From: Candidatus Zipacnadia bacterium
Lineage (GTDB): Bacteria > Armatimonadota > Zipacnadia > Zipacnadales > UBA5352
Assembly: GCA_029821635.1 (NCBI GenBank)
Contig: JALGSW010000004.1
Location: forward strand, 1 to 60,755
Direction of reading: 5' to 3'
DNA length: 60,755 nucleotides
Of this stretch, positions 26,817 to 35,671 are shown one piece after another (the first letter of the stretch is position 1; every line of letters begins with the position of its first letter). The position numbers and the translations under genes were made by a program. Below the pieces are notes generated by a model, which worked only from the letters and a program-made list of their open reading frames with translations, had not been told where the DNA came from and made no database searches.

Positions 26817-27881
26817 ATGCGACCGACGGCAGTTGTCCTCGCAGTCATTCTGATGATCGGTCTCAGTAGCCTCGCGTTCGCCCAGGATTGCAGGATGCCG
26901 CTGTACTCCGGCAACCTCGGCGCCGTCGAGCTGGGGAGTTGGGGCTCGGGAACCATCGCGCTCGATGAGGAAGAGGAATACCTCGCGAGCGAGGCCCTCA
27001 AGGTCGAGACCACCGGCTTCTTCGCCGGCGGGCGCCTCGACCTCAAGGAGCCGCTCGAGGCGAGCCGCTTCCTCACCGACCCCGCGGGCGGTTACCTCAA
27101 GCTCGTCGTGAAGATCAACGAGCCCGAGCCGCCGCAGACCGGCATGGGCGGCGAGGGCATGATTCCGGGCGCGTTCCCCGGTGAGGGCGCGTTCCCCGGC
27201 GACATGCCCGTCGATCCCGGCATGGTCCCCGGCGGCTTTGCGCCGCCGATGGACCCCGGCATGGTCGATCCGGGCATGGATCCGGGCATGGATCCGGGCA
27301 TGATGGATCCCGGCATGATGGACCCGAACATGATGGGCCCCGGCATGGGCACGATGGCCCCGCCCGAGCCGCCCGCGAAGATCGAGCAGATCCGCGCGCT
27401 GATCGTCACGGACCAGGGCGCGATCGACTCGGGCGCAATCGCGGTCGCGAACTACCCCGAACTGCTCGAAGACTGGGTCGAGATCGTCGTCCCGTTCGAC
27501 AGCTTCACGGGCGCGGTGGATGTGTCGAAGGGCAATATCACGCAGATTGCGCTGTTCGGCGATGTTGAGGAGATCTTCTGGGTCGGCGACCTCACAATCG
27601 GCTACGAGCGGCAGCCGCTGCTCGCCGACGCGGGCGCGAACCTGACCACGAAGGTAGACGCCGACACCGAGTTCAAGGCCGCGCAGCAGCCCGAGGGCGT
27701 CAATGCGCTCTACGTCTGGGACTTCGACGACCTCGACGGCGTGCAGGAAGAGGGCTACGGGTTGGAGACGACCTGGAAGTTCCTCGCCCCCGGCTACTAC
27801 GCAGTTACGCTGACCGTCTCGGACCCCGACGGCAAGAAGGTTGACCGCATCGACCGCGTGCACGTCATGGTGACCGAGTAG
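26817..27881 (+). CDS. Secreted PKD-like domain protein with Met/Pro/Gly/Asp repeats
   Basis: The ATG at 26817 gives 354 residues with a signal peptide (MRPTAVVLAVILMIGLSSLA, ending near AFAQ). A beta-rich N-terminal domain follows. The middle (about residues 105-185) is a low-complexity stretch built on PGM repeats (DPGMVDPGMDPGMDPGMMDP and similar). The last 90 residues look like a PKD or similar Ig-like domain (YVWDFDDLDGVQEEG and FLAPGYYAVTLTVSDPDG). Met-rich stretches can bind copper or silver, but there is no direct evidence here. It stands alone, followed by a clear terminator. Confidence 0.78.
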   Translation: MRPTAVVLAVILMIGLSSLAFAQDCRMPLYSGNLGAVELGSWGSGTIALDEEEEYLASEALKVETTGFFAGGRLDLKEPLEASRFLTDPAGGYLKLVVKINEPEPPQTGMGGEGMIPGAFPGEGAFPGDMPVDPGMVPGGFAPPMDPGMVDPGMDPGMDPGMMDPGMMDPNMMGPGMGTMAPPEPPAKIEQIRALIVTDQGAIDSGAIAVANYPELLEDWVEIVVPFDSFTGAVDVSKGNITQIALFGDVEEIFWVGDLTIGYERQPLLADAGANLTTKVDADTEFKAAQQPEGVNALYVWDFDDLDGVQEEGYGLETTWKFLAPGYYAVTLTVSDPDGKKVDRIDRVHVMVTE

Positions 27882-27907
27882 GTCGCGATGCGTATATCTC
27901 AAGACAT

Positions 27908-27944
27908 GCAGAAGGCCTTCCCCCCGGGAGGTCTTCTGCGTTTG
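27908..27944 (+). terminator. Terminator after the PKD-like gene
   Basis: Stem GCAGAAG with an inner GCCT-type extension (27908-27918) pairs with AGGT and CTTCTGC (27929-27939), then GTTTG follows. It lies 26 bases after the stop and before pyrC. Confidence 0.65.
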
Positions 27945-27962
27945 TGAGGGACGCTGAGCGGC

Positions 27963-29276
27963 ATGACAGGATCGACGCTGACAATCCGCGGCGGGCGTGT
28001 GATCTGCCCCGGCACCGGGCGCGATGAGCGTGCCGATGTGCTCGTGCAGGACGGCCGGATCGCGGCCGTCGGCGCCGACATCGCAGGCGCGGCCGACGCG
28101 ACGATCAATGCGACTGGACTGGTCGTCTGCCCGGGGCTGATCGACCTGCACGTGCACCTGCGCGAGCCAGGCGCGGAGCACAAGGAGACGATCGCGAGCG
28201 GGACGCGGGCGGCGATCCGCGGGGGATTCACCACCGTCTGCGCGATGCCGAACACAACGCCCGCGCCGGACTCGGCGAAGAGCGTGGCGGCGATCTCCGC
28301 GCGCATCGAACGCTCGGCGTGGTGCCGCGTGGGCGTAATCGGCGCGGCGACCGCGAGGAACGATCGCGAGACCCTCACGGATTTCGCAGCCCTGCGCGAC
28401 GCAGGCTGCGTGGCGGTCAGCGACGACGCGTTCATGCTGCGCACGCGCGAGCAACGGCGCGAGGCCTTGCATCGCTGCGCCGAGGCGGGACTGCTCTTTA
28501 TCGCGCACGCGGAGGCTGAGGAGCTGTCCGCGGGCGGTGTGATGCACGAGGGCGTGCTGTCGCGCGAGCTGGGCGTTCGCGGGCAGCATCCGGAGACCGA
28601 GCTGCGGGCGCTGGAGGAGTGGCGGGAGGCGTGGGACGGGCCGGGGCGCCCGCCGCTGCACATCGCGCACCTCTCCACCGCCGCCGGCGTGGCACTGCTG
28701 CGCGACTGGACCGATGGCCCGACCGCGGAGACCGCGCCGCACTACCTCACGCTGACGGACATGGCGGTCGGGCTGCACGGCGCGAACGCGAAGATGAACC
28801 CGCCGCTGCGCACCGAGGCCGACCGCGTCGCGCTGCTGGAGGCCGTGCGGGACGGTGTGGTGGGCATCGTGGCGACCGATCACGCGCCGCACACGATCGA
28901 GGAGAAGCTCGCCGGGCTGACGGACTCCCCCTTCGGGATCGTGGGGCTGGAGACCGCGCTTGGCGTGACGCTGGCGGCGCTGTGCGACGATGCGGGCATG
29001 GCGCTCCCGGAGGTGCTGAGGACGCTCACGAGCGCGCCGGCGAAGCTGCTGGGTCTGCCGCAGGGGCGCATCGAGGTCGGCGCTCCCGCCGACCTGCTGG
29101 TCTTCGACCCGGAGGCGATCTGGTGGGTCGATGCCGGGGAGTTCGAGTCGCGCGGCCGCAACACGCCCTTCGATGGCTGGGAGCTGCCGGGCGTGGTGGC
29201 GGCGGTCATCGCGGGCGGGAACGTCGTCTACGGGCGCGAGGGCTTCGCGCATGTGCGTCCTGAGGGGCTGAACTGA
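27963..29276 (+). CDS. pyrC: Dihydroorotase, class I
   Basis: The 437-residue protein has the amidohydrolase metal motif HVHLREPG with H63 and H65 (LIDLHVHLREPGAEHKET), GGFTTVCAMPNT, ALFIAHAEA and AHLSTAAG His-containing strands, and a late Asp motif ATDHAPHTIEEK. It closes the ring of N-carbamoylaspartate to form dihydroorotate in pyrimidine synthesis. Its length and motifs match class I (long) dihydroorotases. It lies 7 bases before an exported phosphodiester glycosidase, but no other pyr gene is present here. Apparently functional. Confidence 0.92.
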   Translation: MTGSTLTIRGGRVICPGTGRDERADVLVQDGRIAAVGADIAGAADATINATGLVVCPGLIDLHVHLREPGAEHKETIASGTRAAIRGGFTTVCAMPNTTPAPDSAKSVAAISARIERSAWCRVGVIGAATARNDRETLTDFAALRDAGCVAVSDDAFMLRTREQRREALHRCAEAGLLFIAHAEAEELSAGGVMHEGVLSRELGVRGQHPETELRALEEWREAWDGPGRPPLHIAHLSTAAGVALLRDWTDGPTAETAPHYLTLTDMAVGLHGANAKMNPPLRTEADRVALLEAVRDGVVGIVATDHAPHTIEEKLAGLTDSPFGIVGLETALGVTLAALCDDAGMALPEVLRTLTSAPAKLLGLPQGRIEVGAPADLLVFDPEAIWWVDAGEFESRGRNTPFDGWELPGVVAAVIAGGNVVYGREGFAHVRPEGLN

Positions 29277-29283
29277 GGCAGTC

Positions 29284-31107
29284 ATGGGACGGAGCGTGTT
29301 CGCAGCCATCGCAGGTCTCGCCCTCCTCGCCGCCAGCGCGGCGGGGGCGGCGGGCGTGAGCACGGTGGTCGTGAACGGTCGCGCCCTCGACCCCGGCGAG
29401 GCCATCTGCGAGGACGGCCGCACGTTGCTGCTGTCGGCGGATGCCCTGAGCGAGGCGTTTGGCCTGAGCGTGGAGCCGGGGGACGCGGGAGCGCCGTGGA
29501 CGATTCGCGGCTTCGGGCACAGTGTGCTCGTGCGGCCGGACGTGGCGCCCTTCTCCGCCGACGGCGAGGTGCAGCAGTCGGCGGCGTGTCCGATCGTGCG
29601 CGACGGAAAGCTGTTCGTGCCACTGGCGATGCTCGTGAGCACCTTCAAGGTCGCGAGCAGCGTACAGCGCGATGGCAGCGCTACCGTCTGGGCGCTGACG
29701 ACGCCGGGCGCGGCGGTCACGGATGTGCGCGAGGGCCGGCACCCGGACCGCGTGCGCATCGTACTGGACGTTGATCGCCCGACGGGCATGTGCTGGTGGG
29801 CGCAGCCGGGCCTGCTGACGCTGGAGCTGCCCGCGCTGGTCGGCGCCGGCGGCATGGCATCGAGCGTGCGCCTGCTGCGGCTGGAGGACGAGCTGATCGA
29901 TCAGGTGCGCCAGGGGCCGACGGCGACGGGCAGCACGCGCGTGGAGATCCTGCACTTCTCCCCCGAGCCGCCGCGGGTGTTCACGCTCGCCGAACCCCCA
30001 CGCATCGTCGTGGACCTGCTGCGCGCCCCCGAGGACATCATCCCCGAGCCGGAGCCTGAGCCGGTGCGGCCGCTGCCGCAGGCGGCGGGGGTGCTGGAAA
30101 CGCGCAACTTCTCCACGCCGCGCGGGCCGGTGCGTGTGCATGTGATTGACGTGGACCCGCGGTCGGCAGCGATCGAGGTGCGGCCCGCGCTGGCGGCCTC
30201 GACGGTGCATGATCGCGCGTCGCTGACGCGGATCGTGCAGCGGAGCGGTGCGTGGGGCGGGGTGAACGGGGGGTACTTCGCGCGCAGCGGGCCTCCGCTG
30301 GGGATGCTGGTGATCGACGGGGAGTGGGTGCGCGACCCGTGGGGCGGACGGACGGTGCTGGGGATCGCGCAGGACGGGAAGCTGCTGATGGACCGGCTGA
30401 GCTTCGACGGCCGCGTAGTCTTCTCCAGCCATGGCTGGCAGCCGCTGGCAGCGATCAATCGCGGGCATGAGCAGCAGGACACGCTGGTGATGTTCAACCG
30501 TTACTGGGGCGGCACCGTCGAGGGGGCGAAGGGGCGCGCGCGGCTGGCCGTGGACGCCTCCGGCGCGGTGATCGCGAAGGTCACCGACGGCAGCGCGGTC
30601 GCGATCCCGGCGGGGGGCTTCGTGCTCTCGGGGATGGGCAGGATGGCCGCGAGCCTCGACCGGATCGAGCCGGGCTGCATGGTGACGCCCAGGCTCACGA
30701 CCACGCCGCGCTGGCCCGCGCTGGCGCAGGCGATCGGCGGCGGTCCGCGGCTGGTCAAGGACGGTCGGAAGCACATCACCGCGTCGCCGGAGGGCTTCCA
30801 GCCGGACATCTACGCGAGCGCGCCGTCGCGCACCGCGGTGGGCATCAGCGCGGACGGGCGGCTGCTGCTGGTGGTGGCTGAGGGGGCGGGGGAGCGGGAG
30901 CGCTACGGGATGACCCTCGAGGAGCTCGCCTCGACGATGATCAAGCTGGGCGCGCGCGATGCGATGAACCTCGACGGCGGCGGCTCGACGACCCTCGTCG
31001 CGGACGGTCGGCTGCTCAACGCGCCAAGCGACGGCGCCGAGCGCCGGGTCTCCAACGCGCTGCTGGTCTTCACGCGCGAGCAGGCGCAGGCGGCGGGCGG
31101 CGGGTGA
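29284..31107 (+). CDS. Secreted phosphodiester glycosidase with copper-amine-oxidase-like and AMIN domains
   Basis: The 607-residue protein has a signal peptide (ends near ASAAGAAG). An N-terminal copper-amine-oxidase-N-like domain follows (VVVNGRALDPGEAICEDGRTLLL, KLFVPLAMLVSTF). An AMIN-like domain comes next (HPDRVRIVLDVDRPTG), then a Pro/Glu linker (IPEPEPEPVRPLP). The C-terminus is a NAGPA-type phosphodiester glycosidase domain with GGVNGGYFARSG, QAIGGGPRLVKDG and AMNLDGGGSTTLV. The last motifs hold the putative catalytic residues. It would act on cell-envelope polymers outside the membrane. This domain combination is common in Armatimonadota and Firmicutes. Confidence 0.85.
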   Translation: MGRSVFAAIAGLALLAASAAGAAGVSTVVVNGRALDPGEAICEDGRTLLLSADALSEAFGLSVEPGDAGAPWTIRGFGHSVLVRPDVAPFSADGEVQQSAACPIVRDGKLFVPLAMLVSTFKVASSVQRDGSATVWALTTPGAAVTDVREGRHPDRVRIVLDVDRPTGMCWWAQPGLLTLELPALVGAGGMASSVRLLRLEDELIDQVRQGPTATGSTRVEILHFSPEPPRVFTLAEPPRIVVDLLRAPEDIIPEPEPEPVRPLPQAAGVLETRNFSTPRGPVRVHVIDVDPRSAAIEVRPALAASTVHDRASLTRIVQRSGAWGGVNGGYFARSGPPLGMLVIDGEWVRDPWGGRTVLGIAQDGKLLMDRLSFDGRVVFSSHGWQPLAAINRGHEQQDTLVMFNRYWGGTVEGAKGRARLAVDASGAVIAKVTDGSAVAIPAGGFVLSGMGRMAASLDRIEPGCMVTPRLTTTPRWPALAQAIGGGPRLVKDGRKHITASPEGFQPDIYASAPSRTAVGISADGRLLLVVAEGAGERERYGMTLEELASTMIKLGARDAMNLDGGGSTTLVADGRLLNAPSDGAERRVSNALLVFTREQAQAAGGG

Positions 31108-31140
31108 GCGTCGTCCCGCATGTTCGTTGTCCCCCCCGTG

Positions 31141-31161
31141 CCACGGGCGCCTCGCCCGTGG
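31141..31161. repeat. Palindromic module upstream of the AMMECR1 gene
   Basis: Arms CCACGGGCG and CGCCCGTGG enclose CCT. It follows a GTTCGTTGTC linker of the kind seen between modules elsewhere. It lies in the gap between the glycosidase and the AMMECR1 gene. Confidence 0.6.
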
Positions 31162-31275
31162 GCTGTCTGCCGTTCCTGGCGACCGGCCACGGTGATTCAG
31201 GCAGGCCGGAGGCGTGCTCGCACCGAATCCGAGGATGTGCAGGCATCACCGGCGTCCGAAGGGGCTGGCGCGACG

Positions 31276-31836
31276 ATGGCGGAGGCGGGCGAACTCAACG
31301 AGCAGCAGCAACGAACGCTCCTCGACCTGGCGCGGCGGACGATCGCGCAGTATGTCCGGGACCGCACGGTGCCCGATCTGCCGACCGGCGATCCGGCCTT
31401 CGAGCCGCAGCGCGCGGTGTTCGTGACGCTGCACAAGCACGGAGAGCTTCGTGGCTGCATCGGTTCGCTGGAGCCGCGTCGGCCGCTTGCGGAGGCGGTG
31501 CGGTCGTCGGCGATCTCGGCGGCGACGCAGGACCCGCGCTTCCAGCCGGTGACGCGCGGTGAGGTGGACGAGCTGGAGATCGAGATCAGCGTGCTCTCGC
31601 CGCTGCGCGAGGTCGCGAGCCCCGAGGAGATCACGGTCGGCGAGCACGGCGTGGTGGTCTCGGAAGGGATGCGGCGCGGGGTGTTCCTGCCGCAGGTGGC
31701 GACCGAGCAGGGCTGGGACCGCGACACGATGCTGACCTGCCTGTGCGCGCACAAGGCCGGACTGCCGCCGGACGCGTGGCGGCACGGCTGCGACCTCTCC
31801 GTCTTCACCACGCAGGTCTTCAGCGAGGGCGACTGA
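31276..31836 (+). CDS. AMMECR1 domain protein
   Basis: A GAAGGGGC stretch precedes the ATG at 31276, giving 186 residues, the normal length of stand-alone AMMECR1 proteins. The hallmark LRGCIGS motif is at about residues 58-64 (GELRGCIGSLEPRRPL), with VRSSAISAATQDPRF, LEIEISVLSPL and GVFLPQVATEQGW also conserved. The family is often next to TIM barrel or MEMO proteins; no MEMO gene is nearby here. Biochemical function is not established. It converges with the Na/Pi cotransporter. Confidence 0.9.
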   Translation: MAEAGELNEQQQRTLLDLARRTIAQYVRDRTVPDLPTGDPAFEPQRAVFVTLHKHGELRGCIGSLEPRRPLAEAVRSSAISAATQDPRFQPVTRGEVDELEIEISVLSPLREVASPEEITVGEHGVVVSEGMRRGVFLPQVATEQGWDRDTMLTCLCAHKAGLPPDAWRHGCDLSVFTTQVFSEGD

Positions 31837-31855
31837 ACCGTCCGTCCGCCGCCCG

Positions 31856-33580
31856 CTACGGTGAGCCGGTGGCGGGCTCCCCGGGCCGGCTGTCTTCGTC
31901 GTAGGCGAGCGTCGCGCCGGCGTCCATCAGGCCGCCCACAAGGGCACGCGCGACGTTGCGCACGTGATCGCCGATCTTCTCGTAGTTCATCAGCGTGTCG
32001 AGGAAGAGCAGCCCCGGCAGCATCAGGCAGTCGCCCTCGCGTGAGCGCGCGAGGTGGGCGAGGCGGCCCTCCTCGGTCAGTCGGTCAACCTGCTTCTCCA
32101 ACTCGAGGACCTCCGACGGCAGCGCCCCCTCATCGCCGCTGAGGGCTCCGGCCGCCAGGTCGAGCATCCGGTCGACCACCCCCGCCATCCTCAGCACATC
32201 GTCATCCGCCCCCTCCGACCACGGCATGTCCTCGTCGCGCCGCTGCTCCGCAAGCTCGATGAGGTTCTTGCAGTGATCGCCCACGCGTTCGAAGTCATTC
32301 GCGACGTGCAGCATCGCGGGCACCTGCGCGGAGATGTACTCGGGCAGATCGGTCTCCATCAGGTCCACGAGGTAGGCCGTGATCGACGCCTGGAGTTGGT
32401 CGATGACCCTATCCTCGGCCCAGAGCGCCTCAGTCTCGGCATTCTTAGGCTGCACGACCGCATCGGTCGCGCCCTGGACCAGTCGGCGGCAGAGGCGGGC
32501 CATGCGCGCGAGCTCCTGCAGGACGGCTCCCGCGGCGGCGACGGGCGTGTCGAGGAGGCGGCGGTCGAGGTGCGTGGCCTCGGTCTCCGCCATCCTGCGG
32601 TCGGGGATCCAGCGTTCCAGCAATTCGGCGAAGTGCGTGTTGAAGATCAGGAAGAGCAGCGCGCTGAGCACGTTGAAGAGCGTGTGCGAGTTCGCGACCT
32701 GGCGCTGAAGGACGGCTTGGTACGCGTTCGTTCCGACTTCGAGGCCCTCGGCGCTGGGCGAGACCGAGAGCACGACCGGCTTGAACCACTTCAGCAGCAC
32801 CAGAGCGAGCGCGACTCCCACGATGTTGTGGATCGTGTGCGCCCAGGCGGTTCGGCGGGCTGTCGGTTGCGTGCCGATCGATGCAAGTTGCGCGGTGACG
32901 CAGGTGCCGATGTTGTCGCCGAGCATCAGCGCGATCGCGGCGTCGAGACCGATGAGGTCGTGCGCCGCCAGCGCCATCGCGATGCCCAGCGAGGCGGAAG
33001 AGGACTGGATGCAGATCGTCACGACCATCCCAGCGAGGACCGCGAGGAAGAGGTTGTGGCTGAAGTTCTGGAAGATCTGGACGGCCATCTGGCTGGTCTT
33101 CAGAGACTCGACCGAGTCCTTGAGGAGCAGCAGCCCGAGGAAGAGGATGCCGAACCCGAGGATCCCCTGCCCAAGGTCCCGCAGCCGGCGGCTGCGGCCG
33201 AAGTGCTGCAGCACGAAGCCGATGGCGATCGCGGGCAGCGCCGCCTGGGTGATCTGGAAGGCCATGATCTGGCCGGTAACGGTCGTGCCGATGTTCGCGC
33301 CGTAGATGACGCCGAGCGCCTGACGGAACGTCATGAGCTGAGCGTTCACGAAACCCACGGTCATGACGGTGATGGCAGAGCTGCTCTGCACGATGCCGGT
33401 AACGGCGGTGCCGACGAGGCATCCGAGCCAGGCATTCCGCGTGAGGGCGGCGAGAATATTGCGCATCGCGTCGCCGGCGGCGCTCTCAAGACCCTCGCCC
33501 ATGATGCGAATGCCGTACATGAGCAGCGCGACGCCGCCGAGGACGCCGGAGATAACAGCGAACCAGTCGATCTCACTCAC
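31856..33580 (-). CDS. Na/Pi cotransporter family protein with PhoU-like C-terminus
   Basis: A GTG at 33580 with an AGGGA site is the likely start (574 residues). Two inverted-repeat halves of a Na/Pi cotransporter membrane domain are visible, each with a QSSSA motif (GIVQSSSAITVM and ICIQSSSASLGI) and GANIGTTVT / GDNIGTCVT. The last 200 residues form a PhoU-like helical domain (HVANDFERVGDHCKNLI and YEKIGDHVRNVARAL). Such fusions import phosphate with sodium and may sense it. No other phosphate genes adjoin it. Longer starts to 33643 are possible but less well supported. Confidence 0.9.
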   Translation of the reverse strand: MSEIDWFAVISGVLGGVALLMYGIRIMGEGLESAAGDAMRNILAALTRNAWLGCLVGTAVTGIVQSSSAITVMTVGFVNAQLMTFRQALGVIYGANIGTTVTGQIMAFQITQAALPAIAIGFVLQHFGRSRRLRDLGQGILGFGILFLGLLLLKDSVESLKTSQMAVQIFQNFSHNLFLAVLAGMVVTICIQSSSASLGIAMALAAHDLIGLDAAIALMLGDNIGTCVTAQLASIGTQPTARRTAWAHTIHNIVGVALALVLLKWFKPVVLSVSPSAEGLEVGTNAYQAVLQRQVANSHTLFNVLSALLFLIFNTHFAELLERWIPDRRMAETEATHLDRRLLDTPVAAAGAVLQELARMARLCRRLVQGATDAVVQPKNAETEALWAEDRVIDQLQASITAYLVDLMETDLPEYISAQVPAMLHVANDFERVGDHCKNLIELAEQRRDEDMPWSEGADDDVLRMAGVVDRMLDLAAGALSGDEGALPSEVLELEKQVDRLTEEGRLAHLARSREGDCLMLPGLLFLDTLMNYEKIGDHVRNVARALVGGLMDAGATLAYDEDSRPGEPATGSP

Positions 33581-33806
33581 AAAGTATCGATCCCTGAGGA
33601 TAGATTGGCGATTCGAGCGGGCCCGACGCCCTGCTCGGTACACCGTCCCGGTGCGAGGACGACCGGGGAGTTCTGCTCACCGGGAATTCTCCGCACCCCG
33701 GGCTGTCTCCTGCATCGGGCCGCGATCCCTTGCGCGATGGAGGGAGTACTCGCGCCGGTGGCGAAGTCCCAATCGCACGCTGACGAGCAATGAGGGAGGA
33801 TGGGCC

Positions 33807-34604
33807 ATGAAGTTTGGGATCTGCGCTGCCGGGCGGTTCGGCCCCGACCTTGAGGACGCGTTCCGCATCGCGCCCGAGATCGGTTTCGACGGGCTGGAGA
33901 TACCGTTCGTCAAGCAGGAGGACTACCGCGACGAACTGATCTGGACGCCGGAGGGTGTGCGGCAGCTTCGCGAGTGGTCGGAGCGCTACGCGATCGAGAT
34001 GCCATCGTGCGTGGCGGGCAGGTACAATCACCGCGGCTTTCCGGACGAGGACGCGGAGATACGCGAGGAAGCTGTCGAGCTCATGCTGCACCTCATTGAC
34101 ATGTGCGCGGAGGCCGGGATCGGCACGATCCTGACCGCGTTCTTCGGCAAGCAAATGCTCGACAGCGAGGAGCGGATCGCGCGTTCGATCGAGGGCGTCA
34201 AGCGCTGCGCGCCGAAGGCCGAGAGCCGCGGCGTGACACTGGCGCTGGAGGGCACGGTGGACGTTGAGACGTGGCTGCGCATGATCGACGAGATCGCTTC
34301 GGACGCGGTGAGCGTCTACTACGACGTGGGCAACGCGCTGCGCTTCGGCCACGATGGTCCGGCCGAGCTGCGCAAGCTCGACGCGGAGGGCCTGCTGGCG
34401 CAGGTTCACATCAAGGACATGACCCACGACCACAAGAACATGCCGTTGGGCGAGGGCAACGTGCCCTGGGATGCGGTCGGTCACGCGCTGCGCGAGATCG
34501 AATACGACGGCTACCTCGTCCTGGAGACGCCGTCAAGTGATACCCCGCGAGAGGACTACGCCGCCTGGCTGGAGTTCACACATGCTCTGGTTTCGGAAGG
34601 ATGA
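33807..34604 (+). CDS. Sugar phosphate isomerase/epimerase (xylose-isomerase-like TIM barrel)
   Basis: The ATG at 33807 follows a GGGAGGA site; 265 residues. It fits the AP-endonuclease-2/xylose-isomerase-like TIM barrel: AFRIAPEIGFDGLEIPF near the start, LALEGTVDVETWL with a metal-ligand Glu, SVYYDVGNALRFG with an Asp, AQVHIKDMTHDH and LVLETPSSD. These metal ligands are intact. The substrate cannot be predicted. The end overlaps the first ankyrin gene by 23 bases, suggesting a shared transcript. Confidence 0.85.
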   Translation: MKFGICAAGRFGPDLEDAFRIAPEIGFDGLEIPFVKQEDYRDELIWTPEGVRQLREWSERYAIEMPSCVAGRYNHRGFPDEDAEIREEAVELMLHLIDMCAEAGIGTILTAFFGKQMLDSEERIARSIEGVKRCAPKAESRGVTLALEGTVDVETWLRMIDEIASDAVSVYYDVGNALRFGHDGPAELRKLDAEGLLAQVHIKDMTHDHKNMPLGEGNVPWDAVGHALREIEYDGYLVLETPSSDTPREDYAAWLEFTHALVSEG

Positions 34605-35604
34605 CGATCGCAAGAAACGCCGTCGGTGGACCACCGATCCGTCACGTCAGGGCGACTCGGCGCGCTCCGGCACGTCAGGGCGATCTGAGCGGTCGGAACG
34701 CCCGAAGCGGCGAGATCCCGGCGGGCGCCCGTCCGGGCGTCGTGTGCGGCGCTCAACGCTCGAGGACCGGCGGGAGCGGAGGCGCGAGGACACCCGCGAT
34801 CGGGACGTGGTCCGCAAGGCGCGAGGCCGCGAGCGGGTGCTTGCGAAGGAGCAGGCGGAGGTCTTCGACGCGATCAGCTTTGACGACGCAGAAGCTCAGC
34901 CGCAGGAGATCGAGCGGCGGCTCGGGCGTTCGCTGAACATCGTGATCTACGTGCTCCTCGGGCTGTTCGTGGTGATCGGGCTCATCTACGCTGTGGACAG
35001 CGGGATGGCCGCCATGCGAGCGCGAGCCGTCCAGCCGTTGCAGCAGGCGGTGATCGAGGGCCAACTCACTTTGGTGCGCGACCTGATCGCCACCGGCGCT
35101 CCGATCGAGGGTACCGGGCCCGATGGCGGCACGCCGCTGGCGTCGGCCGTCCGCTCCGGTCAGTTGGAGGCGCTGCGGATGCTGCTCGACGCGGGCGCCG
35201 TGCCGACCGACGAGGTCGTGGGGATGACGATGCGCTACCGGCAGTGGGAGGCGCTCGGGGCGTTGATCGAGCATGGCGGCAACCCGGAGGTGCGAGGCTT
35301 CTGGGACGGCCGTTCGCCTCTGGAGCTGGCGGCGGAGCGGCATGACCTGGCGCAGATGCGGCTGCTACTCGACCACGGAGCCGAGCCGGACGCGATCAGC
35401 AACGAAGGGCCGACCTCGCAGCCGGCGCTGCACTACGCGGCTGAGAACAACATGCACGACGAGGTCGAGTTGCTGCTTGAGTACGGCGCCGACCCGCGCG
35501 GACTGTGGATGGGCTACGCCCCAAGGCACCTCGCCGAGGACGCGGGGCATGAGGAGATGGCGCACCTCCTCGCCGAGAAGGAGCGCGCCCTGAGCGCGCG
35601 TTGA
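34582..35604 (+). CDS. Membrane-anchored ankyrin-repeat protein 1
   Basis: The 340-residue protein has a very basic N-terminus of about 100 residues (RKKRRRWTTDPSRQGDS, RRERRREDTRDRDVV), one membrane segment (NIVIYVLLGLFVVIGLIYAV), and about five ankyrin-like repeats (PLQQAVIEGQLTLVRDLIATG, PLASAVRSGQLEALRMLLDAG, PLELAAERHDLAQMRLLLDHG and others). The repeats would lie on the outside with the basic domain in the cytoplasm. It overlaps the preceding isomerase gene and is followed by two related genes, so the trio looks like a tandem duplication. Confidence 0.82.
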   Translation: MLWFRKDDDRKKRRRWTTDPSRQGDSARSGTSGRSERSERPKRRDPGGRPSGRRVRRSTLEDRRERRREDTRDRDVVRKARGRERVLAKEQAEVFDAISFDDAEAQPQEIERRLGRSLNIVIYVLLGLFVVIGLIYAVDSGMAAMRARAVQPLQQAVIEGQLTLVRDLIATGAPIEGTGPDGGTPLASAVRSGQLEALRMLLDAGAVPTDEVVGMTMRYRQWEALGALIEHGGNPEVRGFWDGRSPLELAAERHDLAQMRLLLDHGAEPDAISNEGPTSQPALHYAAENNMHDEVELLLEYGADPRGLWMGYAPRHLAEDAGHEEMAHLLAEKERALSAR

Positions 35605-35671
35605 CGCGAACGACGCGAAGACGGTTGGCGACCGGGCGCAAGCCTCTCTTGGATGGGGGAGACCGGAACAC

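Noticed and set aside
26799-29855. A 1018-codon minus-strand frame opposite the PKD-like and pyrC genes
   Set aside because: It spans two well-supported genes and their terminator, has no family signature, and reflects high GC content at third positions.
35652-35667. Extra copy of the hairpin-array loop (GGGGGAGACCGG) before the second ankyrin gene
   Set aside because: It works as an ordinary ribosome binding site and has no flanking stem.
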